Part shown: piece after piece, positions 55,801 through 64,000 of the stretch
Numbering within the stretch: position 1 is the stretch's first letter
How the letters are laid out: each line of letters starts with the position of its first letter
Source of the DNA: Colletotrichum lupini
Taxonomy: Eukaryota; Ascomycota; Sordariomycetes; Glomerellales; Glomerellaceae
Reading direction: 5' to 3'
DNA length: 64,000 bases
Assembly: GCF_023278565.1 (NCBI RefSeq)
Contig: NC_064672.1
Span: 6,200,001 to 6,264,000 of the forward strand
Program-made: the position numbers and the translations under genes
Notes under the pieces: model-generated
Databases searched by the model: none
What the model saw: only the letters and a program-made list of their open reading frames with translations
What the model was told of the DNA's origin: nothing

Positions 55801-58800
55801 AATTAGAGCTATTAATACTTACTATAGAGTTATTTAAAAAGCTATTAGTAATATTTACTAATACGCTAATATTATAATATTTTAACCCTACTCTATTTAT
55901 ATAGTTATAAATAGACGCTTTAGCTCGAGCTATTAACTTAGTAATTACGTAATTATTTAAAAGTAATTAGTACTTAATTATTTATAGGTTAAGGAAATTA
56001 ACGGATATAGAGAGCCGCTATAGTATAGGAAATACAGAGCTACTAACTGTTATAAATATACTAAGGAACTAGCGATACTACCTCGCCTATAGCTAAAATT
56101 AGGTTATAATATTTATAAATTATTTTAACTTATAATTTTTAAATATAAAAAAGAGACTAAACGGAAAATAGCTATACTAACTAAATGAACTCGTAGTGTT
56201 TAATATTGAAATTAAGTTTAAGTTAGGTATAAAGAACTTAATAAATAGACTATTATAAAGACCTAATTATAATAAAAATAATAATAATAATAAAATAGAA
56301 AAGCTATTATTAAAAATAAAAAAAGACTTTTATAATATTAGAAATATATAAGAGCTTTTTAAAATCGTAGTAATTAAGTATATAAGGACGAGCTATAGGA
56401 GCGGCTCTTAAGTAAAAAGGATAATAAGTATTTTAAAAGCGGAACTAATAATAATATAAAGAAATAAGTAAAGGAAGTTAAGAGCTCTAGCTTAAGAGAA
56501 CTCCGAGGAGTACTTCGAGAGGTATAATAAAGTTATAAGCTTAGGGTATTAAAGTTATAATATAATACTTAAAGAACTACTTAAGCTTATTATTAAAACT
56601 ATAAATTATAAGCTACTCGTTTTATAAAATTTTAATATAATAAGAGTATTTAAAATAGTAATTAGTAAAAAGGGGTTATTAATAATAAGTTAATTATAGG
56701 CTACTTAATAAAAGGACGCTTTTATAAAAAATAAGTAATAAACTAAAAAAAACCGATAGCCTCGCTTAGTTAAAAAGAAGTAATAATAGAGCTAGGTATA
56801 CGATTTAAGAGGGCTATTATATTATAATAGCCGTACTTACGTATTATTATATAAGGGGCTAAAAAGGGAGGTTATTAAAATATATTATAATATACTTACG
56901 ACGGGATATTATAATATAAAGCGAATAATAGCGCTATTAAAACGCTACTATTATTAAAATAAAATAAGTAGGGATATAAAAAGTTATATTAATACTTATA
57001 TAGTATATTAATGGACGAAGCCTTATTATTATAAGCTATATAACTTATTACGCCCCTTACTTACCCTAATTAGGCTATAGTAAGAAATATTATTAAACTT
57101 TATTACGGGCTTATTTATATTAACTATATTAATCGGGAGGCGCCCCTACGACGTAATACTCATTATAATAAACCGATTTACGAAATATAACGTTTATATT
57201 ATTATAAGGACGACCTTTATAGCTTAAGGATTCGTAAACCTCCTATTTATAAAGATCTTTATTAAATTTAAAATATTTAAAAGGATCGTTTTTAATAGGG
57301 GGTTGTTATTTATAAGTAAGTTTTAGACTTATTTTTATTATTTTTTAATAATAAAGAGGCGTCTTAGTACTGCGTTCTATTTATAAACGAATAGTTAAAT
57401 AAAATAATAAAACTAATACTTAGAGTAGTACCTTCGCTATTTTTATACTTAGGACTAATTAGATTAGGTATAGCGTCTTTACTTAGCTAAGTTTATATAT
57501 AATAATACTTAGTACTTAGTAATTTATAAAGCGCTTACTAAGGCCTTATTTAGGTTTTTATTTACGTACCCTATATTAATCTTAACGGGGGCTCGAGACG
57601 GTATATAGAATATTTTAACTAAGGAGCGTACGGCCTAATTACGAGCTAACTAAGAAGCTTTATAACCCTTTATATAAAAAGTACGTAAAATATATAAATA
57701 ATAAGTTAATAAAGCTAAGATAAATATATTATACAAAGTAAGTAACTAAGTATTATTATTAAGGAAGAATATTAATAAGTAGCGTCCTAATTAGAAATTA
57801 GTTAATAAGTATTTAGGCTTATTTAAAATTAAATTAATAATTAGAACGGTAGGGGTTACTTACTAACTAAATATATTAACGTAATATAAAATATACGATA
57901 TATTTTATATATCTTTATTTGAGCTATATTAATACTATAAAAAAGCCCTTTAAAAGCCCTTACTTATTAGGGATATAAATAGGGAGCTACTTTACGAAAT
58001 AAAAAATATTATATAATATAGAGGGCTAAAAAAGAGGTAATAATACCTAATTTAGTAAAAGGGATATAGTAGCGACGAAAATACGTAAGAGCTAGCTAAG
58101 TATATTAAGAACGTAGTAATAATTAATATATATAAAAAACGAGTTTTAATGAAGTAGCGCGCCCTAGCTCTTAATAAGCCTAATAACGTAGCGAACTAGT
58201 TATTAATAATAAAAAAAAGGGGGTTATATAGTTATAACTAAGTAGCGTAAACGCGCTAATTATAAACCGTTTTTTTAATCTTTATAATACGTAAAAAGAC
58301 CGCCCTTATTTATAAAAAAACTACCCTTATATATAAAAGGGCTGCCCTAGCTATTATCCTAAGGGTCGTTATAAAAAAAATAATCCCCTTATTATTAATA
58401 AATTTATAAATAATTAATTATAAACACGGAGCGTAAGCGAAGTAATTATATACTAATTAGAATATTATTTAAATAGCGCACCTTATTATAAATAATATAA
58501 AATAGTATAATTATAGTATTATTATAAAACGAAGATATAGCGTAAGAAGAGCTTATAGCCGCCTTATTATTATTATTATTAATAATAAGAGTTAAGTAGG
58601 CCTCCTTACCGGCGCGCTTAAGCGCCCTCTACGTATTATTAATAATAATTTAGTAGGTCTATTAGAGCTATAAAGTAATATTAGCGACCCGAGTAATAAT
58701 AATAATAAAATAATAATAGAGCGATAAACTTCCGAATTATAAATATTATCGTTCGAAATAAGAGCGGTATCCTATAGGGTTCGGACCGTAAATTTTATAA

Positions 58801-59767
58801 ACTTAGGGACTTAAAATACTATTAATATAATATATAAAAGAAGTAACGGAGTAGTAACTATACTAAGCGCTTATTATATCCTTATAAAAATAGTTCTACG
58901 TAATATACTTAATATAACGTACGCTAAATCCTAAAAAAATATTAAATAAAAGAGCGAACTAGGGGCTATAAATTACCGACCTAGCTAATTATAATACTTA
59001 GTTTTTAGATTAAGCGCCTTATATATAACGTAAGTAAAGTAAAAGAATAGGTATACTTAGCTAACCCCGATCTTTTTAATATTCGCTTTTTTCTTTTTTT
59101 AATAAAAGTTTATAATAGTTAATATAAGTAGTATATAAGTAGTAATATATATACGAGGTTAGGGCGAATAAAGGGGATATTAGGCTTTTTAAATAGACTA
59201 CTATTACTACTATTACTAAGTATACTTATAGTACTAATAACCGTTTTATTATTAATAATAATAACTCTATAATTAAGAGCTATATTTATATTAAAACGAG
59301 TTAGTAGCGAATATAAAATAACTCTATAAAAGACTTACTTAGGTACGGGAAGTATATAAAAATAAGGATTTAAAAAATATTCGTTAGTTATAATATCTAC
59401 GTAACGAGGGAGTAATATAGACGTTAATAAAAATAAAAAACTATATATAAAAAAAATAACTATAAATAAAAAGGAAAAAAGGAATTCGGAATCGTAATAG
59501 CTTAGAAGGGGGTTAATATTAGTAAATAAAAATAAGGTAACGACTACTTAAGTACTAGTAGTTATAAAAATAGCTTATAAATAAGAGCGACTTAGGTATA
59601 AAATTATAAGGCTATTATTTAAAATAAGGGGTTTATACTCGGGCTAATAGGTACTATTTATACTTACTTTCGTACTATATATTTAAAAACTTCTTAAATA
59701 AAGGATTAATATAATATATATAAATTATAAATAAGCTTTAGGATAAAACCTAGGGGAGGGAGTACTT

Positions 59768-59976
59768 TATTAAGCCTTATTAATTAGGCCTTGTTAGTTA
59801 AAAAATAGCTTAGGGGGTATAAAGAGGGGGACTAAGTAATAAAGGAATAGCTTAGGTATATATAAAGCGCTAGTAGTATACCTCGAGGGAAGGGCAGATT
59901 TTAGTAATTCCTCTTTTAGACCCTAATAGCAGTTGGCCTCTGTGAGCTTCTTCCCTGTGTCACACACCTATTGACA
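59768..59976 (+). repeat. Gypsy 3' LTR
   Basis: This is the 209-bp partner of the 5' LTR. It starts TATTAAGCCTTATTAA, the RIP version of the unmutated 5' LTR start. Its outer end (CTTCCCTGTGTCACACACC) is unmutated. Confidence 0.88.
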
Positions 59977-59981
59977 GTTCT
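59977..59981. repeat. Target-site duplication GTTCT (right)
   Basis: This second copy of GTTCT abuts the 3' LTR. Confidence 0.85.
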
Positions 59982-61900
59982 ATAATAACTGTGGAAATCG
60001 CTGTAGACACATTGACATAGCGAGCAAATCGTTGTCGGCGACTTCAACCAACCACGGGCCATGGGGAGGCAGTGACATCCGGGCACTAGACTGCGAAGCA
60101 ACGGAACTCTTAGACCTCATTGACGACATAAACCTTACAAGTTAACTGCAGCCGGGACCCATCACATACGAACAAGGAGCCCGCCGGACGACCATCGACC
60201 TTTGCCTCGTCACCGTGTGCCTCGTAAACAGATGATCCGATGCGAAGTAGACCACGACATCCATCACGACTCCGATCACCTGCCAATAGTGACGTCCCTG
60301 CACCTTGCGACTGCCGAGCTGCAGCGGGAGAAGAAGCGGAACTGCAAAGCCATTGATGACAGTGGTTATTGACACGCTCCGAGCCTCACTAGCACACCTT
60401 GGAAGACCTGGAATAAAGACAGCGCTCGATCGGTACGTGGAGGCAATTTTCGAAGCGGTCTCAACAGCCATCGAGGCATCAGTTCCGGCCGAGATCCCAT
60501 CCCTGAGGTCCAGAACAGGCTGGTCCGAAGCATGCAAGAACGTTCTAGCGAAAACGAGACGACTTCGCAGGACATACAGCGACCAATATACCGAAGAAAG
60601 CTGGGAAGCGTACAGAGCGGCGAAAAACAGCAAGAGCCGTATCGTAAGGAAAGCGCTTCAACAAGCACACCGCGAGGCGGTGGAAATAGCAGTCGAATCC
60701 ATCGCGTCGCCATGGCGGATCGCGAAATGGGCCCGGAACACACAGAACCAGTCACCGATTGCCACGCCAGAAATTCAAAACCACCACACGCCGCAGACTG
60801 CTACCGCCCCTGAAGAGAAAAGGGCACTGTTCAACGCGGTACACATCTACGTAGATGGCAGCGGCATCGACTGTCAAATCGGGGCCGCCGCATGCTGCAC
60901 CGCCACAAAGGAAACTAGTAAATCGCACATAGGCGACTAAACGACATCCAGTCTACGCAGGCGAGCTGCAGCGCATTATTCTGGTCCTCGAGATGGCGCA
61001 GGCAGACAAGCAAAAGGGAAACTACCGAAGCAAAGTCTTTATATATACCGATAACCAGGCCGCCATCAGATCGTTAGCTAACCTAAGAGGAAATTAGGCG
61101 TGTGTATATTCTTAAGATTATTATAGATAAGACATAAGCTCGTTAAGAAAAAGGACTTAATGTTAAGCTTTAATACGGACCCGCCCACGTCGGTATCTAG
61201 GGTAATAAAGTAATAAATATTACCGCTAAGGAGGCCACGGGATGTAGGCTAAGTAGATAGCTAGGCGCTAGGGTAGACAAGCCGAGACCCTTATTTAAAG
61301 CTTAGGTCGATAGCTAAAACATAGTCCTATAAATAATCCTATTAAAAGTAGTAACCTAATTACGAAACCGAGACGAGAGGGAGAACATCGTTCTATTTTA
61401 TATTAAAACTAATAAAAAAAGTCCTCGAACTCTACGAAGGCCTTAGTAAACGCTAGAGCGCACTCTTAATCTAAATATATATAAAAAAAATCGGGCTTTA
61501 GGACTTCCTTTTTAACTAAAGAGTACTAAGTATTACTAACGCTAATTACTTATACTAAGAGGGATAATAAATAGTATTATATATCCTATTATAATACTAT
61601 AAGTTTTAATAACTCCGGCGCTAAGAATTTAGAACCCTCTTAGGACGATATAATTTTTAAATTATACTAAATAAGCACAAAGTAGCCGCTAAGGTAATCT
61701 AATATATAAAATAGACCGAGATCCTTAGGTAATATGGGATCGAGTCGTATATTAAACTAAGCTAAATATTAAGGGGAGACTATAAGTATGCTAAACCGTT
61801 ATACGAGGAAAGAGACCCTAATAGAGCCTAGATATATATATATATTAGTAAAGAACTACGGTTTATATAAGGGGTTTAGCTAAATATAAATAGAAGTTAG
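59977..61900 (+). mobile_element. Tad-like LINE remnant, reverse transcriptase missing
   Basis: After the target duplication the LINE endonuclease resumes (VVGDFNQPRAMGR near 60030, then LLDLIDDINL, PGPITYEQGARRTTIDLCLV and a degraded HDSDH segment). An open frame at 60305-60940 covers the spacer with a basic helix and passes straight into RNase H (HIYVDGSGIDCQIGAAACC). The reverse transcriptase that should lie between is absent, so there is an internal deletion of about 1.5-2 kb. RNase H continues through 61040-61260 (KVFIYTDNQAAIRSL, later GPAHVG and AKEATG). A C-terminal region follows at about 61430-61710. From 61084 the sequence turns abruptly AT-rich and RIP-mutated. Ends are approximate. 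Confidence 0.7.
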
Positions 61901-62698
61901 AGAATAAAGTAAGAAATTTAGAGATAGCTAGTCAGTATTTTCCACTAGCAAAGTAGGGCGTTGCGGATTAACACCCGGAGCGCGTCGGCTATTAGCCATA
62001 CTCCACTATCTGGGCATAGCTGCTGATTAAAGCGGCCAAAACCAAGTAAGAATCCATCACATATGGCGCGCTGTTGTCGCTGGGGGCAGGCCCTGGTCTT
62101 GACCATGCATGTTGGGTCGTAACATTAGTTGCCTTGACCTACTCGTAACATTAACCTTTCATATATCTTAAGCTTCCACAATGCAGTACGCTGATGTGGA
62201 CAATTACAACGCGGTATAATCATCTGCTATTGTATTTAATAGATGTCGGGTTTTCCAAATTTCGCTAGGGGTGGCTTAATTACTCTTTCGGTGCCCAAGG
62301 GATCAGGGCTCCGCCCGTGTTTCTCATTTTGCTGAGTTCTCAAGGTCATTATCACTGGTCAGAGCACATGCGGCTTCTTTCGTAGGATCCAGAATACCGA
62401 AGGGCGGTGAGTTTCGTCCAGATAAAGTTTCTTTCATTCCAGAACGCTGTAAGTAGGCCTTTGTCTGCATTGGCGTCGCTCGACGCACCGTCTCTTCATA
62501 TATAACTGTCCACGTAGTTATGCAGTACGCAAGTGCTTTCTCGGCAAGATTCAGAAGTCAAGCTCCCCATATCTCAATCATGAACCCCATCAAACTCTGT
62601 TGCAGTTAGATCAGTCCGCACGCTATTGACGACTCGATCTTCAAGTTACAATTAGACGTGCGTTTCCAAAATTTCAATTCAAAACAACACCGACAATA
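61901..62698. promoter_or_regulatory. Upstream region of the Zn2Cys6 gene
   Basis: Normal base composition returns at about 61930. No open frame is convincing on the plus strand. The minus-strand frame starting at 63223 overlaps the transcription-factor gene and is its shadow. The region presumably holds the promoter and 5' untranslated region. Confidence 0.45.
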
Positions 62699-64000
62699 AT
62701 GACAACACAAAACTATATGATTGAGAACGATGAGTCTGTCTTTCAACAATGGCAAGAACCCGGGAAACGACCAGCCTGTAGCCGATGCAGACAGCAGAAG
62801 CTTCGTTGTCTTCGGACCGGACCATCCTCGGATCCGTGCTTGAGGTGCCAAAGAGCCAACGTCCCATGCGTAATTGGTCCCATGGGTCGCGTAGGGCGGC
62901 CACCGCGCGACTCCGGGAGATTGGAACAGCACAGACATGAAAATATGCAGTCGGTTGTGCCTATGAACCTTGCAAATCTCGTAGGCATCGCCGAACAGCA
63001 ACAGGACCAAACCGGGGTATGGAAGCGGATTCTCGGCGGTCATGAGACCGGCCCCTTGCCGCCTGAATGGGCAGGAACCTCGTCCTGTCAGTCCGATGTC
63101 CCATCTTCGGTAGTTCGCCGGCCGGGAGGAGATGTCAGTTACGACACATCCGCCGTTCCCCAAACCAATGGTGGCATCGCCAGCGAGGACAGCCGTGGAA
63201 ACAAAGATATCACTTCGCACCATTATTCTATCAGCTCAATCGGAAATTCAGCATGTCACCAAACCTCTTTCATGTTGGGAGACGCCCCGAATGGGAGAAT
63301 CGCTCCATCGGCAACGGGAACCAACGACGATCCTGTCCAGGCCAGCCTCCGGAGTTCCGGTGAAGGTCTGCCGGCAACTCGAATGCACCGTCTCTTGGTC
63401 CTACAAAGCAGGATCTTGCTGCAGGGGGAAAACTTGGAGCTTCCATCATTTTCTCAACCAGACTTGGGATACAGTACAAAAGGGAAGCTCAACCATCTGC
63501 TGCAGGACTGTTCGGATCTCACGGCCATTCTCACCGAAGTCGACAATCCAAAGGAAACACGGACGACGCCACCCAGCGATAGCGCTCTGTCGACGTGGCT
63601 CGGACTCACGCCGACAGACTCGGACGGAGTCTGGTCCGATTCTCATCTGAGCGACTCCTTTTTCTGCAGTGGTTCCAACCATAGGAACAGTACAAGGACA
63701 GACACAATCTTCAATCCACCGGCCAGTGCCACGAGGGGTGGCCGGTCTCGAGAGCATCTAGAGCCAAACCAGACGCGCGTGGAAGCCAGAGGCGAGCAGC
63801 ATACATCGTCCACTCTTCAGTCTCCGACCGACAGTCAGGACTCGTCGGCACACGAAGACCTCGTAGTCGTCTTGATAGCGACTGCATGCTACATCCAGCT
63901 TATGCGGAGGCTTCACTGTGTGTTGAGTGGGATGTATGACGCCCTAGTTGCAGGTGATGACTTTGCTCTGAGCTCCTTGTGGTCTGCGGCAACATACAAT
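62699..64000 (+). CDS. Zn2Cys6 transcription factor, 3' end outside the window
   Basis: ATG at 62699 opens a frame of 434 codons that is still open at the window edge with no intron needed. Residues 27-57 contain the complete binuclear zinc cluster: C27-X2-C30-X6-C37-X9-C47-X2-C50-X6-C57 (ACSRCRQQKLRC then PCLRCQRANVPC). A basic linker follows (MGRVGRPPRDSGR). The middle region is rich in Ser, Thr and Asp, as is usual. Near 395-430 a hydrophobic segment (VVVLIATACYIQLMRRLHCV) starts the conserved region often found in regulators of secondary-metabolite clusters (AflR-like). It lies 12 kb from the PKS-NRPS gene, with a Gypsy element and a LINE between them. A role as cluster activator is plausible but not shown. 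The inner ATG seven codons in is an alternative start. Confidence 0.88.
   Translation, partial: MTTQNYMIENDESVFQQWQEPGKRPACSRCRQQKLRCLRTGPSSDPCLRCQRANVPCVIGPMGRVGRPPRDSGRLEQHRHENMQSVVPMNLANLVGIAEQQQDQTGVWKRILGGHETGPLPPEWAGTSSCQSDVPSSVVRRPGGDVSYDTSAVPQTNGGIASEDSRGNKDITSHHYSISSIGNSACHQTSFMLGDAPNGRIAPSATGTNDDPVQASLRSSGEGLPATRMHRLLVLQSRILLQGENLELPSFSQPDLGYSTKGKLNHLLQDCSDLTAILTEVDNPKETRTTPPSDSALSTWLGLTPTDSDGVWSDSHLSDSFFCSGSNHRNSTRTDTIFNPPASATRGGRSREHLEPNQTRVEARGEQHTSSTLQSPTDSQDSSAHEDLVVVLIATACYIQLMRRLHCVLSGMYDALVAGDDFALSSLWSAATYN

Larger units (their letters stand above)
52626..59976 (+). mobile_element. Ty3/Gypsy LTR retrotransposon, RIP-inactivated
   Basis: Two 209-bp LTRs (outer ends TGTCA and TGACA) and a GTTCT duplication delimit a 7.35-kb element. 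Read through RIP stops on the plus strand, 55120-55570 gives a Gypsy reverse transcriptase. Recognisable parts are ELRLYVNYRAINKI, then LIKEVLNRLFNTSIFIKLNF, then LTNVPATF, then YLNNILIYSNN where YLDDILIYS is usual. Integrase-like sequence should follow at about 56.9-57.6 kb. The interior is almost free of CA and TG dinucleotides and has no open frame. The copy is dead. Confidence 0.88.

Noticed and set aside
60305..60940. 211-aa plus-strand open frame as a host gene
   Set aside because: It ends in the RNase H start motif and follows endonuclease motifs, so it is part of a LINE remnant.
62606..63223. 205-aa minus-strand open frame at the right end
   Set aside because: It lies opposite the Zn2Cys6 gene and has no recognisable domain, while the plus strand carries a perfect zinc cluster and a long open frame.
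1..64000. CRISPR arrays, bacterial operons, tRNA or rRNA genes
   Set aside because: No spaced direct-repeat array, no cloverleaf or rRNA signature was seen by eye, and the gene structures are eukaryotic. A tRNA scan was not possible here.

Overview
The window is nuclear DNA of a filamentous ascomycete (Pezizomycotina, probably Sordariomycetes; I cannot name a species). Three things point there: short GT..AG introns of about 46-110 nt in every multi-exon gene, typical fungal families (PKS-NRPS, Zn2Cys6 factor, DUF3723, FRE-type ferric reductase, GMC oxidoreductase), and long AT-rich tracts with the signature of repeat-induced point mutation (RIP). In those tracts C->T/G->A changes leave almost no CpA or TpG dinucleotides while CpG is kept.

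Layout. 1-16 kb is a gene-poor accessory region. It holds an F-box gene whose 3' part is destroyed by RIP (about 2.1-3.7 kb), a cyclin-like gene, a small conserved membrane protein gene, a pseudokinase pseudogene with two stops, an intact DUF3723 gene (846 aa), an intact FRE-type ferric reductase gene (512 aa) and a decayed J-domain-like gene. DUF3723 and FRE genes are recurrent cargo of Starship giant transposons, so this part may be Starship-derived, although no captain recombinase is visible. 16.3-23.1 kb is a complete RIP-mutated Ty1/Copia element (202-bp LTRs, GTATG target duplication). 23.1-25.4 kb is a small unmutated island with one membrane-protein gene. 25.5-30.8 kb is a RIP-mutated Tad-like LINE.

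31.4-50.7 kb is an intact biosynthetic core. It consists of a cytochrome P450 gene (527 aa, minus), a divergently transcribed secreted GMC oxidoreductase gene (629 aa, plus) and a six-exon hybrid PKS-NRPS gene (4112 aa, minus) with the order KS-AT-DH-MT-(degenerate ER)-KR-ACP-C-A-T-R. The synthase would join a methylated, partly reduced polyketide to an amino acid and release it through a terminal reductase with an intact Tyr/Lys pair. The P450 and GMC enzyme would then oxidise the released compound. The promoter shared by P450 and GMC carries a duplicated 20-mer containing CGGN5CCG, a plausible Zn2Cys6 target.

52.6-60.0 kb is a complete RIP-mutated Ty3/Gypsy element (209-bp LTRs, GTTCT target duplication) inserted into the endonuclease region of another Tad-like LINE, whose remainder runs to about 61.9 kb. 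62.7-64.0 kb is the start of a Zn2Cys6 transcription-factor gene that runs off the window and may be the regulator of the cluster. For every gene that I spliced by hand the exon lengths sum to a multiple of three. All splice sites are inferred from sequence and protein-family conservation, not from transcripts.
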